Shown here in pieces: positions 54,873 through 64,000 of a stretch of DNA of 64,000 nucleotides. Position 1 is the stretch's first letter. Each line of letters opens with the position of its first letter. The notes under the pieces were generated by a model. That model searched no databases, had not been told where the DNA came from, and saw only the letters and a program-made list of their open reading frames with translations. The stretch comes from Candidatus Methanogaster sp. UBA203 (GTDB lineage Archaea > Halobacteriota > Methanosarcinia > Methanosarcinales > Methanogasteraceae): positions 3,452-67,451 of the forward strand of contig DASC01000135.1 in assembly GCA_002503595.1 (NCBI GenBank), read 5' to 3'. The translations under genes were made by a program, and so were the position numbers.

Positions 54873-55504
54873 TAATTCCCCAGTTCACCGATTTTCTTCT
54901 TGATATCGTCCTCGTGCATCTGGATATACTGGTCTTTTGTGATAATTATCACATCGATCCCGTCCCCAGATGCCGAGTCCCGCTTCATAACGTTGTGAAG
55001 CGCACGGACCGCGAGATCGGCGCCCTCGTCGGTGGTGATGTCTTCCCTGTATCGATCCTCAAGTATGCCGTAAGCAATCGGCGAGCCCGATCCGGTGGAG
55101 ACCGCTTTTCGCTCCTCAAGCCTCCCCCCGAGCGCGTCCAGTGAGTAGATGCACGGACCGCTCTTGTCCACGCCTCCGAGCAGGAGCTGAACATAAAACG
55201 GCATCATCCGCTGTGCTCCGAGCACGCTTGAGAGCAGGTTTGCCATTGCCTTGACCGTCATCGGCTCGCACGTCCGCATCCTGTGCAGACTCGATTCCAC
55301 CGAGATGACGCGTACAAGCCGCTGGGCATCACCGACAGCACCTGCTGTGGTCATGCCGACGGTATCATCGATCTTGTATATCTTCTGCGCATCCTTGCTC
55401 GCGATGAGATATCCCATCGTTGCTCTCTGCTCACTTGCGAGAACGACGCCGTCCTTGCAAACTAATCCAATCGTGGTCGTACCTTTTAGTATATTATCGT
55501 CCAT
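54872..55504 (-). CDS. psmB: proteasome subunit beta
   Basis: From the ATG at 55504 the protein is 210 residues with an 8-residue propeptide (MDDNILKG) before the catalytic threonine in [20 protein letters not shown]. Lys and Asp of the active site ([20 protein letters not shown]) are present. The beta rings form the proteolytic chamber of the 20S proteasome. A gaggtg ribosome-binding site supports 55504 over the GTG at 55513. psmA is not adjacent. The linkage to fttA is common in Euryarchaeota. Confidence 0.96.
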   Translation of the reverse strand: MDDNILKGTTTIGLVCKDGVVLASEQRATMGYLIASKDAQKIYKIDDTVGMTTAGAVGDAQRLVRVISVESSLHRMRTCEPMTVKAMANLLSSVLGAQRMMPFYVQLLLGGVDKSGPCIYSLDALGGRLEERKAVSTGSGSPIAYGILEDRYREDITTDEGADLAVRALHNVMKRDSASGDGIDVIIITKDQYIQMHEDDIKKKIGELGN

Positions 55505-55649
55505 TAGAAGCACCTCATAAACGAAAAAACGAGTTTCTCAATGAATTGCTTAATTGATAGTGTGATACGTCCGGTATATAAGGCTTTCCATGAAGCGGGG
55601 CTGCAACTTGCCCGGGTGCCGCATCGAATATCTGGCTATTGTAGAAGTG

Positions 55650-56927
55650 CTAATCAAAGACGATCTGCACCGGTTCGATTAAGTTTACCGCGTCAGAAAG
55701 TTCTATCTTCAGGTCTTCGAGTTCAATGCTTCGCATCTTCAGTTCTTCCCTTAGATTGCCCAGTTCCTCGTCGATCTGAGCTATATCCTTAGTCTTCTCG
55801 GCAAGCTGACCCTCAAGCGCGGTTTTTGTTTTCGATATGGTCAAGTCAGATATCTGGTGCTCGATCTCATGAGTCTCGGACATAAGGGTGTCGTGTCGCT
55901 CCTTTTTCGGCGCGAAGGAGTCCATTATTTGATCAATCTGATCAACGATCTTATCGCGTTTCTTATCCTTCAGTCCGAGCGCGCCGCTCTTGACTATCTG
56001 CAGCATCTCTATCAGGAAATCGTTGACATCAGCTACGTCCGCCGAAATCGGGTTTTCGAGGCACACATCCAAGAGCCCTTTCTGCTTCTTTGAAAGCGTG
56101 TACCTTCCACTCTCGCTCTGTTTTTTCATCCGATTTAATGCCTTGTTAAGTGGAATAAACAGTTCTGTAACGTTACTTTCGATGTTATTCGCTTCCATCT
56201 CTCTTTCGTTCAACCTGTCTTCAAGTTCAACAAAGGAACTCCATTCCTTGCTCTGTGAGAGTTGCTCCAGTTTGGCGGTGCAATCGCTTATCTCACGCTT
56301 TATTTCATCTATTTTAGAACTGTTCTTCTGTATCTTTGAGTTACCTGCTACGATATCTCTTTTTATATCATCTATTCGCTGTATAGTCTCTGTTATCTCA
56401 TCGAAACCCTTTATTTTCGCGCCTTCCCGGTCGAGCAAATCTATGAGTTTTGCTAACGATATTTTTATACTTCTAAGGTCCGTGAATACCGCGCCAACCT
56501 CCTGTGGAAACAGGTATTTGGCACGGTGGTGGCTCTTTGCAGACTTCTCAATTGTGGCGTCAAGAGCGGTATCGGCAGACCTGCAAAATTCCATGATGTC
56601 AGGATAATCCATCGCCGGAGTGCTGATTCTATCGATCATTACATTGATCTGCTTGATCATGCTGTCGCGGGCTGCAAACCCCACCCTGAGTACACGGGAC
56701 GGTAACTCTGGCGGATCTGCAACTTTCAGGCTCTTGATATCGCGAATCAGTTCTTCTTTTGTCTCCTCGATCTCTGCGAATATCTGTGCAGCGGATTCGA
56801 AGAACCCTCCAAGTTCTGCTCTTGTCCTCTCTGAAACCCAGTCTCCAAGATCATGGAACGCGACCGTATCTGTCGTACGAGGTTTCTGATGGTTCTGCTT
56901 CCCGAGAATTTTGTTTAGCCATTTCAC
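55650..56927 (-). CDS. long coiled-coil protein of unknown function
   Basis: The 425-residue protein starts MKWLNKILGKQN and from about residue 150 to the end is dominated by heptad-like coiled coil (LVDLLDREGAKIKGF, EITETIQRIDDIKRD, KLEQLSQSKEWSSFVEL, EELKMRSIELEDLKIELS). The first 140 residues may be a helical bundle. No ATPase or enzyme motifs are seen, so despite some likeness to SMC-type arms it is not an SMC. Proteins like it are conserved in Methanomicrobia. It is transcribed alone and divergent from ilvD. Confidence 0.7.
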   Translation of the reverse strand: MKWLNKILGKQNHQKPRTTDTVAFHDLGDWVSERTRAELGGFFESAAQIFAEIEETKEELIRDIKSLKVADPPELPSRVLRVGFAARDSMIKQINVMIDRISTPAMDYPDIMEFCRSADTALDATIEKSAKSHHRAKYLFPQEVGAVFTDLRSIKISLAKLIDLLDREGAKIKGFDEITETIQRIDDIKRDIVAGNSKIQKNSSKIDEIKREISDCTAKLEQLSQSKEWSSFVELEDRLNEREMEANNIESNVTELFIPLNKALNRMKKQSESGRYTLSKKQKGLLDVCLENPISADVADVNDFLIEMLQIVKSGALGLKDKKRDKIVDQIDQIMDSFAPKKERHDTLMSETHEIEHQISDLTISKTKTALEGQLAEKTKDIAQIDEELGNLREELKMRSIELEDLKIELSDAVNLIEPVQIVFD

Positions 56928-57036
56928 TGTATTCCCGCCTGTCCTATAGTTTTGAATGGTATCGGTTATGTCGTTTCTATATTATAGGTACTACCGGAGG
57001 AGCTTGCCAGCCCTGCCATCCCACTACATCTGGCAG

Positions 57037-57048
57037 AAATTTAATGTA
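57037..57048 (+). promoter_or_regulatory. TATA-like box of ilvD
   Basis: AAATTTAATG is centred about 30 bases before the ATG at 57072 with no clear ribosome-binding site, consistent with a leaderless transcript. Confidence 0.4.
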
Positions 57049-57071
57049 TCACCGCCGCAATAACAAAACGC

Positions 57072-58727
57072 ATGGAAATGATAAGTGACCGCATCAAAAA
57101 AGGGCTTGCGCGGGCACCCCACCGCGCACTGCTCAGGGCAACAGGCGTTACAGACTTTGAGATGGATAAGCCGTTTATAGCAGTGGTGAATTCCTGGAAT
57201 GAGATCATCCCGGGTCATATTCATCTCGACAAGATCAGCGAAGCAGTGAAAGCCGGCATACGGATGGCTGGAGGCGTGCCGTTCGAATTTAGCACCATCG
57301 GGATATGCGACGGCATAGCAATGAACCATGAGGGCATGAGATACCCAATGCCGTCGAGAGAACTGATCGCAGACTCGATCGAGATCATGGTGCTTGCGCA
57401 CGCGTTCGATGGGATGGTGCTGATACCGTCCTGCGACAAGATCGTGCCAGGGCATCTGATGGCGGCGGGACGCCTCGACCTGCCAGCGATCGCAGTTACC
57501 GGTGGACCGATGCTTCCCGGTTTTGTTGGCGACCGGGAGGAGGACCTGATCTCTGTATTCGAGGCGGTCGGCGAGTCACGGGACAACATCCGCAACCTCG
57601 AGGGCTTAGCGTGCCCGGGTGCCGGATCGTGTTCAGGGCTCTTTACAGCAAACACGATGGCGTGCATGACCGAAGCGCTTGGATTGAGTCTTCCCGGATG
57701 CGCAACCGCTCACGCGATCGATGCAAAGAAGATCCACATCGCAAAGGACTCAGGAAGGCAGATCCTCGAACTGGTGCGCCACAACATAACAGCACGCCAG
57801 ATCGTTACGGAAAAGTCATTTGACAACGCGGTCGCCGTCGATATGGCGATCGGTGGCAGCACAAACACGGTACTTCACCTGCCCGCTATCGCGCACGATT
57901 TCGGTATCACGCTTCCGCTTTCACGGTTCGACGAACTGAGCCGGACTACCCCTCACCTCATCAATCTGCGCCCGGGTGGAGAGCATTTCATGATCGATTT
58001 CGACAGGGCAGGCGGTATCTATGCAATCATTGAGCGACTCCAGCAGAGTTCCGGAATCGATCTCGGTGCGCTCACTGTGACCACCGGCACGATCGGCGAG
58101 AATCTGGATGACATGGTGATCGTAAACCCCGAGACGAACAAAATGGTCATCGCAACCGTGGACGCGCCCAGGCACCCGGAAGGCGGGATTGCAGTCCTTT
58201 ACGGGACGCTTGCGCCGCAGGGATCAGTAGTCAAGCAGACCGCAGTCGATCCAAAGATACTCAGACACACAGGACCTGCAAAGGTCTTTGAGAGCGAAGA
58301 GGATGCGATGGAAGCGATCATGAATAAAAAGATCGTGTCCGGAGACGTGGTCGTTGTCAGGTACGAGGGTCCGAAGGGCGGCCCGGGGATGCGTGAGATG
58401 CTCTCCCCAACATCAGCGATTGCAGGCATGGGGCTTATCGATTCGGTTGCTTTGATAACGGACGGGCGGTTCTCTGGCGGGACACGCGGACCCTGTATCG
58501 GGCACGTATCGCCAGAGGCAGCAGCCGGTGGGACGATCGCCCTTGTAGAGGACGGCGATACGATCGAGATCGATATCCCGAACCGGAGACTGGACCTCAT
58601 GGTCGATCAGGACGAACTTAACAGGCGGAAAAAGGCGTGGAAACCACCTGAATCGAAATTGAGCGGCGTGCTGGAACGGTACCAGCGGATGGTCGGAGAC
58701 GCAAGCGAAGGAAGCGTGATCAGTTAG
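57072..58727 (+). CDS. ilvD: dihydroxy-acid dehydratase
   Basis: The 551-residue protein is Ilv[37 protein letters not shown], the cluster-binding SCDKIVPG and [16 protein letters not shown], and the C-terminal [20 protein letters not shown]. It dehydrates dihydroxyisovalerate and dihydroxymethylvalerate to the 2-oxo acids of valine, leucine and isoleucine synthesis, using an iron-sulfur cluster and Mg2+. The start at 57072 (or 57078) fits the family. It is not next to other ilv genes here. Confidence 0.97.
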   Translation: MEMISDRIKKGLARAPHRALLRATGVTDFEMDKPFIAVVNSWNEIIPGHIHLDKISEAVKAGIRMAGGVPFEFSTIGICDGIAMNHEGMRYPMPSRELIADSIEIMVLAHAFDGMVLIPSCDKIVPGHLMAAGRLDLPAIAVTGGPMLPGFVGDREEDLISVFEAVGESRDNIRNLEGLACPGAGSCSGLFTANTMACMTEALGLSLPGCATAHAIDAKKIHIAKDSGRQILELVRHNITARQIVTEKSFDNAVAVDMAIGGSTNTVLHLPAIAHDFGITLPLSRFDELSRTTPHLINLRPGGEHFMIDFDRAGGIYAIIERLQQSSGIDLGALTVTTGTIGENLDDMVIVNPETNKMVIATVDAPRHPEGGIAVLYGTLAPQGSVVKQTAVDPKILRHTGPAKVFESEEDAMEAIMNKKIVSGDVVVVRYEGPKGGPGMREMLSPTSAIAGMGLIDSVALITDGRFSGGTRGPCIGHVSPEAAAGGTIALVEDGDTIEIDIPNRRLDLMVDQDELNRRKKAWKPPESKLSGVLERYQRMVGDASEGSVIS

Positions 58728-58953
58728 TCTGTTTCGAGTACCACGGTGGAAAAATCAGAGATATGGCGGAGGGGCTGAGCACGAATATTCGCTGACTTTT
58801 GCAGCCCCTCCGATCGAAGTTGCAGAATACGTGTGTTTCCGAAAAGACTATGATTGACCACTCCTCAAAACCAAAATAGAAAACTGACGCTAACCAGAAC
58901 CGTCTACGGGACACCGGAAGCGGGAACGATCATCGGCACGTCTGCCCCCGCCC

Positions 58954-59184
58954 CTATCTGCCGCCGACCGTCTCTATCTTGTACGTGACATCAAGCCCCT
59001 TCAGCGTCAACTGGACTCGATCCCCGATCTGCAGAATGTCATCGATGCTTGCATTTGCGCCCCAGTCATAGACATAATCATATGCGCCCTGCATCGCTCG
59101 AAATCCCATATCGGTTAGTCGTTTGTTCACCTCAGAGGGTGTGCCACCCTCGCTGTTGAACCATATAATTAGATAACTCTTCAT
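58954..59184 (-). CDS. small conserved-type protein next to mmp10
   Basis: The 76-residue protein MKSYLIIWFNSEGGTPSEVN with MGFRAMQGAYDYVYDW and ILQIGDRVQLTLKGLDVTYK looks like a compact alpha-beta fold with no catalytic motif. It lies 40 bases downstream of mmp10 on the same strand, so it is probably co-transcribed. Such a tight link with a gene limited to MCR-bearing archaea suggests a helper in MCR modification or assembly, but that is inference. I did not recognise a family. Confidence 0.6.
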   Translation of the reverse strand: MKSYLIIWFNSEGGTPSEVNKRLTDMGFRAMQGAYDYVYDWGANASIDDILQIGDRVQLTLKGLDVTYKIETVGGR

Positions 59185-59224
59185 ATCGCGTCACCTTCTA
59201 TGACCACATCACCCGGACTGGTTA

Positions 59225-60466
59225 TTATGTTTTTGGTTGTTCCGGCGGAAGTCCGATCGCATTGATGTGATCGATCAACTCGGTGAATGCAGAGATCTCG
59301 AACTGTATAACCTCTTCTTTCGTCATGCTGATGCTCATCTCGCCGTCAACGGTCAGCCGATCCGGACCCCTGCGCACAAGCCGGTCCACGCCATCGCGGG
59401 AGAGCACCTCCTTAAGTTCGGTATCGTGCACGAACGCCCTGCCCGGTATGAAGACCGTTTCCTTGACCGTGCTCAGGTCGAGTGCCTTGATGTCATCGAT
59501 CGTTATCAGGCAGCCGATGTCCTTGTTGACATCGACCACGTTCACATAATCGTTCTTAAACTGCAAGACCTTCGATAGGCGCGGCTTTGCGACGCTGCTC
59601 GTTAGCACGGTCGCCTCCTTCACGATTCCTGGCAGTTGTGAGAGTGCATCTACATCGTTCCTGATCGCAAACGGCGACCCGATAAGCGGATCCTCAAGTG
59701 GAGTCCCTGTGACCCTGAACGAGTGGTCGTCCGCTGCATTACGCACGATCGATAGGAACTCAACGATTGTGTGTGTCGGCACATCCATGATCGGCGCATT
59801 TCCAAGAATCAAGCCCTGATGCGTGGCGTTTGCAAACCTCATCAGAAGAACACCGGTAACACCCATCTCCTCGAGATCAGAGAGCGTCTTTTCAAGTTCG
59901 TCCCCGTCATTCACTCCCGGGACGAGAACGATCGCTGCATAGACTGTGCAGCATTCGGCAAACCGGCGCAGCATAGAGAGCGATGCTTCAGGGGTCTTAT
60001 CCCCCATGTATTTCTTTCGAAGCGCTGGATCTGTCGAGAAAACCGTGAATGACACCTCATCGACACCCCGATCTATGAAATAATCCGCGTCGTCTGGCTG
60101 ATCGAATCCTTTTCCGCTCGTGTATCCAAGATTGATCGGAACGCCATAAAAGGACAGTGCATCAACCAGTTCATGGAGATCAGGGTAGCAACTGAGATCG
60201 CCGCCGCCGCTGATCGTGATTCTATCGACCTCCTGATTCGCAAACTGTATCGACCGGCTCACTTCGCTTATAACGAGTCGGAACGGCTTAAACCCGGAAT
60301 AAGCCTCCCTCACAGCATTTGTACAGTACTCACACCCTTTCTGGAATGGAAAGCAGTTTTTACAGCCGAACGGTTCGATCTCTCCGACTCCCTTGAAGTA
60401 ACAGTACCTGCAGAAGCCCATGCAGTCGCGCCCGGGTCTTCCTCCGATGTCAGCGAGTATTTCCAT
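59225..60466 (-). CDS. mmp10: radical SAM methyl-coenzyme M reductase arginine methyltransferase Mmp10
   Basis: The 413-residue protein starts [20 protein letters not shown] and has the radical SAM triad C15-x3-C19-x2-C22, followed by further cysteines C35, C38, C45 and C48 ([15 protein letters not shown]). The TIM-barrel lines [15 protein letters not shown] and [12 protein letters not shown] follow. This is the methanogenesis marker 10 family, a cobalamin-using radical SAM enzyme that methylates an arginine of the McrA active site. Its presence means the organism makes MCR. A small protein gene lies downstream. Confidence 0.93.
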   Translation of the reverse strand: MEILADIGGRPGRDCMGFCRYCYFKGVGEIEPFGCKNCFPFQKGCEYCTNAVREAYSGFKPFRLVISEVSRSIQFANQEVDRITISGGGDLSCYPDLHELVDALSFYGVPINLGYTSGKGFDQPDDADYFIDRGVDEVSFTVFSTDPALRKKYMGDKTPEASLSMLRRFAECCTVYAAIVLVPGVNDGDELEKTLSDLEEMGVTGVLLMRFANATHQGLILGNAPIMDVPTHTIVEFLSIVRNAADDHSFRVTGTPLEDPLIGSPFAIRNDVDALSQLPGIVKEATVLTSSVAKPRLSKVLQFKNDYVNVVDVNKDIGCLITIDDIKALDLSTVKETVFIPGRAFVHDTELKEVLSRDGVDRLVRRGPDRLTVDGEMSISMTKEEVIQFEISAFTELIDHINAIGLPPEQPKT

Positions 60467-60537
60467 CTTTAATCACATTCGTTGCCTGTATGTTACCTTG
60501 CCACTATGCGGACAAAGTACTTAATGATCGTGATCGC

Positions 60538-60709
60538 GACACTGTCTGAAAATCAAGTAATTTATCACCGCGGAATACGAAGTATCGCCGAAGGCGGAAC
60601 GCGGAGGGGACAAGAGTTTCGGGGTCGTTTTCAACCCTCTGCGTGGCTCTGCGCACTCTGCGGTAGAATCTAAGGGCATGGCAATTTCAATAGAAAAATC
60701 GACAGTGTC
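60538..60709 (+). repeat. dispersed palindromic repeat, copy C
   Basis: It begins GACACTGTCTGAAAATCAAG, has a core bounded by ACCGCGGA (from about 60568) and CTCTGCGGT (to about 60662), and ends TAGAATCTAAGGGCATGGCA with AAAAATCGACAGTG. It is nearly collinear with copy A at 18125-18295 over 170 bases. It lies upstream of mmp10 (divergent) and before a degenerate frame and alaS. Confidence 0.7.
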
Positions 60710-61011
60710 CGTGATCGCTATTCCGCTGCCCATACCGGGCTTGCCGAACTGCTCAACCGCGCAACAGCTCGTCCGGACTGCGAGCACGCTTACCAGGGCA
60801 ATCGGGACGGACCTGAGGGAGGCGTGTATGAAACGGGATCAGTTCAAGCGGTTAATTGTCCTGATACAGCGGGAACGCGGATATCTCGCGAAAGCGTTTG
60901 CAAGTCGCAGGTTCTCTTTGCATGAAAGCACGGCAAACTTCATCCTCGTCTGCATCAGCAGTTTAAAACAAGCAATACATTTAAAACCAGAACATAGATT
61001 CATAACAGACC
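60710..61011 (+). pseudogene. possible aminotransferase (HisC-like) C-terminal remnant
   Basis: In the frame that starts within the repeat (60678) lies FKRLIVLIQRERGYLAKAFA then FSLHESTANFILVC. The RER-x-L-x-x-x-F and (P)S-x-ANFILV pattern is reminiscent of the C-terminal domain of histidinol-phosphate aminotransferases. The frame then overlaps alaS and loses the pattern. If real, it is a gene remnant whose 5' part was removed at the repeat. The similarity is short and could be chance. Confidence 0.3.
60978..60987 (+). promoter_or_regulatory. TATA-like box of alaS
   Basis: CATTTAAAAC is centred about 29 bases before the ATG at 61012, with no ribosome-binding site between, consistent with a leaderless transcript. 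Confidence 0.5.
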
Positions 61012-63789
61012 ATGTTCGAGCAGGAATATCAACTCTCATACTTCATAGAGGGTGGATTCATACGCAAGCAGTGCCCGAAATGCGGCGGGTATTTCTGGAC
61101 CCGAAACGAGGAACAGGAAACCTGCGGCGACGCACCATGCGATGAGTACACATTTATAGGCAGCCCAGCATTCTCAAAGGAATACGATCTTACAGAGATG
61201 CGTGAGGCGTTTCTTTCATTTTTTGAGGCGAATGGCCATACACGAATCGACAGGTATCCGGTGATCGCACGGTGGCGTGATGACATCTACTTGACCATCG
61301 CATCAATCGCGGATTTCCAGCCGTTTGTCACATCAGGGGTCGTGCCTCCGCCAGCAAACCCGCTCTGCATCTCCCAGCCGTGCATACGGCTCGATGATCT
61401 GGATTCGGTTGGCAGGAGCGGCAGGCATCTCACGAATTTTGAGATGATGGCGCATCATGCCTTCAATGGTCCTGAGAAGGAGATATACTGGAAGGACGAG
61501 ACTGTGGAGTACTGCGACCGCCTGCTATCCGATCTCGGGATCCTCAGGGACGTCACATACAAAGAAGAGCCATGGGCCGGCGGCGGGAATGCAGGTCCCT
61601 GCCTCGAGGTGCTCGTCGGCGGTCTCGAAATCGCAACCCTCGTATTCATGGATATGTGCGAGAGCGGCGACGGCGAGATCGAGATCAAGGGAAAGCAGTA
61701 CGCTAAAATGGATAATTACATCGTTGACACCGGCTACGGACTTGAACGGCTCGTGTGGGCATCGAAAGGATCTCCAACGATATATGATGCGATATTTCCG
61801 GAAACTGTTAACAAAGTGATGGAACATGCCGGGATCGAGCACTCACTGCAGGATCCCGAGTATGCGAAGGTGCTTGCGCAGAATGCGCGGTTATCAGGGT
61901 TATTCGATCTCGATCTGACCACGGATCTCGAGAATCTTCGGAAAACTGTAGCAAAAGCGATCGGGATCGATGTGGAACGGTTGAAATCGATCATAGAGCC
62001 GGTTGAGAAGGTGTATGCCATCGTGGATCACGCAAGGTGCCTTGCATTCATGCTCGGCGACGGGATCGTCCCGTCGAATGCGAAGGCAGGCTATCTTGCG
62101 AGACTGGTCATCAGAAGGATGCTTCGGCAGATGGATGCACTTAAACTCGATGTCCCGATCACGGATCTGGTGGAGATGCAGTTATCATCGATTGGCGACC
62201 CCGCGTACCTGCGTCGGCTGGATACAGCAAGAGAGATCCTTGATCTTGAAGAGGAGAAATACCGCCAGGTTATCTCGAAGGGCAGGCGGCTTCTTGCGCG
62301 TTCGGTCAAGAAGTTTGGAGATGCAGGAGCGATCCCGACATCGCAGCTCATTGAGTGGTACGACACGTACGGCATCCCGCCAGAGGTTACGAAGGAAGTG
62401 GCAGACAGCGAGAGCATCGGCATCGATCTTCCTGATAACTTCTATTCGATGGTCGCAAGCACCCATGCCGCTGCACCGGCAGAGGTTGCAGAAACGCCAT
62501 ACACAGAGTATGCAGACCGGCTGAAATTCCTTCCGAAAACGTTACGCTTATTCTATGATGAACCGTCCAGCATAACATTCGAGGCGGTGGTGCTCGACGT
62601 CTTCGATAACCATGTCGTCCTTGACCAGACGTTATTTTATCCTGAAGGCGGAGGACAGCCCGAAGATCATGGAACGATCGCAGCGCCGGACATTGTTCTG
62701 CGTGTGGTCGATGTACAGTCTGCAAACGGGATCATCCTGCACAAGGTCGACGAACCGGAAGATGACCTGACGTATATGGTAAAGAAGGGCGATATCGTCA
62801 GTGGCACGATCGATTCGAAGCGGAGGTTAGCACATACCCAGCACCACACAGCCACGCACATCGTGAACCACTGCGCAAAGGCAGTTCTCGGGGATCATGT
62901 GTGGCAGACCGGTGCACAGAAATCGGAGACGAAGGCGCGTCTTGATATAACGCATTTCAAACGGATCACGGATGAGGAGTTTTCAAAGATCGAGCGGCTC
63001 GCAAACGAAGAGGTTGTGAAGAACCAGCGCGTGTATTGCGAGTGGATGGACAGGATAGATGCCGAGAAAGAGTATGGCTTTGTCCTGTATCAGGGCGGTG
63101 TTCCGCCGGGAAGCGATATCAGGGTCGTTCGGGTCGGCGGTGACGTGGAGGCGTGTGCCGGGACGCATCTCCGGTATACAGGCATGATCGGGCAGATCAA
63201 GCTGCTGCATACCGAGCGGATCCAGGACGGCGTCGAGCGGATCGAATTCGCTGCAGGCAGCGCAGCGGTGCTTGCGTCCCAGGCGCGGGACCGTATCCTG
63301 AACTCGGCGTGTTCAATTTTCAGGGTACCTCCTGAAAAACTCCCTGACGCGGCAGACCGTTTCTTTACCGGGTGGAAGGAGCTTTCAAAGCAGAACACGC
63401 GTTTAAAGGAGGAACTTGCCTCCGCACTCGCAGGTAACATGGTTGCGGGCGCAAGATCGGCTGGCGATGTCAGGATTACATCATACGTCAGCGCGGATGC
63501 AGACATGCAGGAACTGATCAAGATCGCAGGAGCGATGCGCGAGATTCCGGATATGATCGCATTCGTGGGCAGCACCCATGATGGCGGAAAGGTCGTGGTC
63601 TCGGTCGGCAGGGACGCGCAAGCGAGCGGATTTGATGCAGGCGCGATCGTGCGCGAGATCTGCAAAGAGATCGGCGGCAGCGGTGGCGGAAAACCGGATC
63701 TTGCACAGGGCGGCGGTCCCGATGCAGGTAAGCTTCAGGAGGCGTTTGATGCGAGGGTTGCCTCGATCATGGAGCGCGATGAAGGGTAA
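61012..63789 (+). CDS. alaS: alanyl-tRNA synthetase, archaeal type
   Basis: The 925-residue enzyme has the archaeal N-terminal zinc-like segment (CPKCGGYFWTRNEEQETCGD), the class II core with FFEANGHTRIDRYPVIARWR, the editing-domain metal motif HTQHHTATHI and the second one CAGTHL, and a C-terminal Ala domain (GSGGGKPDLAQGGGPDAGKL). It charges tRNA-Ala and clears Ser- and Gly-tRNA-Ala. The length is normal for archaea. It is transcribed alone. Confidence 0.98.
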   Translation: MFEQEYQLSYFIEGGFIRKQCPKCGGYFWTRNEEQETCGDAPCDEYTFIGSPAFSKEYDLTEMREAFLSFFEANGHTRIDRYPVIARWRDDIYLTIASIADFQPFVTSGVVPPPANPLCISQPCIRLDDLDSVGRSGRHLTNFEMMAHHAFNGPEKEIYWKDETVEYCDRLLSDLGILRDVTYKEEPWAGGGNAGPCLEVLVGGLEIATLVFMDMCESGDGEIEIKGKQYAKMDNYIVDTGYGLERLVWASKGSPTIYDAIFPETVNKVMEHAGIEHSLQDPEYAKVLAQNARLSGLFDLDLTTDLENLRKTVAKAIGIDVERLKSIIEPVEKVYAIVDHARCLAFMLGDGIVPSNAKAGYLARLVIRRMLRQMDALKLDVPITDLVEMQLSSIGDPAYLRRLDTAREILDLEEEKYRQVISKGRRLLARSVKKFGDAGAIPTSQLIEWYDTYGIPPEVTKEVADSESIGIDLPDNFYSMVASTHAAAPAEVAETPYTEYADRLKFLPKTLRLFYDEPSSITFEAVVLDVFDNHVVLDQTLFYPEGGGQPEDHGTIAAPDIVLRVVDVQSANGIILHKVDEPEDDLTYMVKKGDIVSGTIDSKRRLAHTQHHTATHIVNHCAKAVLGDHVWQTGAQKSETKARLDITHFKRITDEEFSKIERLANEEVVKNQRVYCEWMDRIDAEKEYGFVLYQGGVPPGSDIRVVRVGGDVEACAGTHLRYTGMIGQIKLLHTERIQDGVERIEFAAGSAAVLASQARDRILNSACSIFRVPPEKLPDAADRFFTGWKELSKQNTRLKEELASALAGNMVAGARSAGDVRITSYVSADADMQELIKIAGAMREIPDMIAFVGSTHDGGKVVVSVGRDAQASGFDAGAIVREICKEIGGSGGGKPDLAQGGGPDAGKLQEAFDARVASIMERDEG

Positions 63790-63885
63790 GCAGGTCGGAA
63801 GGAGCGATCCGAACAGGGTGTGGAAATGCCAGACGTTTCAGGGACAATAGGTTACCGGAAAGTAACAAAAAGTCTCGCACAGAAG

Positions 63886-63893
63886 GTTTTATA
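63886..63893 (+). promoter_or_regulatory. TATA-like box near the right edge
   Basis: TTTTATATAG at about 63885-63894 is a strong TATA-like sequence after alaS. No start codon with a long frame follows inside the window, so the transcript it serves, if any, would be non-coding or start beyond the edge. Confidence 0.35.
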
Positions 63894-63949
63894 TAGGCTA
63901 AGTAACCGCGCACGAATAACCGGTATACTTAAGGCAATACATCTCGAAA

Positions 63950-64000
63950 CTACTTCCTACCAACCCGTTTCACCACAAAATTTGCAATCTCTGTGTCCCT
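63950..64000 (-). CDS. possible C-terminal end of a gene entering from the right
   Basis: On the minus strand the last 51 bases read RDTEIANFVVKRVGRK and a TAG stop at 63950-63952. The composition looks like a basic protein C-terminus, and a gene convergent with alaS would fit the layout. Sixteen residues are too few for a family call, and an open frame of this length arises often by chance. Confidence 0.25.
   Translation of the reverse strand, partial: RDTEIANFVVKRVGRK

Noticed and set aside
60678..61145. Full-length 155-residue gene overlapping alaS
   Set aside because: It starts inside a dispersed repeat and runs 130 bases into the alaS coding region in another frame; at most its middle is a remnant, recorded separately at low confidence.

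Overview
The window is a chromosomal segment from a euryarchaeon of the Methanosarcinales / Methanomicrobia group, or a related MCR-bearing lineage (methanogen, methanotroph or alkane oxidiser). The evidence is the content: split RNA polymerase subunits A' and A'', archaeal L3/L4, archaeal alanyl- and phenylalanyl-tRNA synthetases, FttA (aCPSF1), a proteasome beta subunit, the chromosomal protein MC1, the CODH/ACS delta subunit, the MCR-arginine methyltransferase Mmp10, a methylthioinosine phosphorylase next to a DadD-type deaminase, and CcmC, which implies c-type cytochromes. Many genes have a TATA-like box 26-30 bases before the start codon and no leader, as is common in archaea. The genus cannot be fixed from the sequence alone.

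Bases 1-18700 are an accessory surface-glycan region. It has two broken UDP-GlcNAc 2-epimerase pieces around a VapBC-like pair, a sugar epimerase, a chimeric GT2 glycosyltransferase, a GT4 glycosyltransferase, a GT-C-like membrane protein, an FkbM methyltransferase, a flippase and a 1320-residue secreted protein with carbohydrate-binding-like modules. Part of it is clearly more A+T-rich than its flanks. It is littered with decayed insertion sequences (IS66-like, IS1-like, IS5-like), genes cut by them, and toxin-antitoxin remnants.

Bases 18700-33600 move into core metabolism and information processing: a flippase fragment, tRNA-Thr, a HAD protein convergent with pdxS, an AAA ATPase, a secreted lipocalin-like protein, a CbiA/CfbB amidase, a SatD-type regulator with palindromic operators, pheT, ccmC and rpoA1-rpoA2.

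Bases 33600-46000 carry cdhD (without its usual cdh neighbours), moeA, a DUF106 membrane protein, a purine/SAM-salvage run (MTIP, DadD, a phosphohexuloisomerase-like SIS protein, an orphan ABC permease, a CBS-zinc protein), an Lrp regulator with an aminotransferase, a RelBE pair and an APH-family kinase.

Bases 46000-64000 hold a type II restriction-modification pair directly downstream of rpl3-rpl4 where the rest of the S10 operon would be expected, a TrkA-N/DHH fusion, MC1, an iron-sulfur protein, a 148-bp tandem duplication, fttA-psmB, a coiled-coil protein, ilvD, mmp10 with a small conserved companion, and alaS. A family of palindromic intergenic repeats (near 18.2, 19.4, 34.0 and 60.6 kb) links the accessory and core parts.
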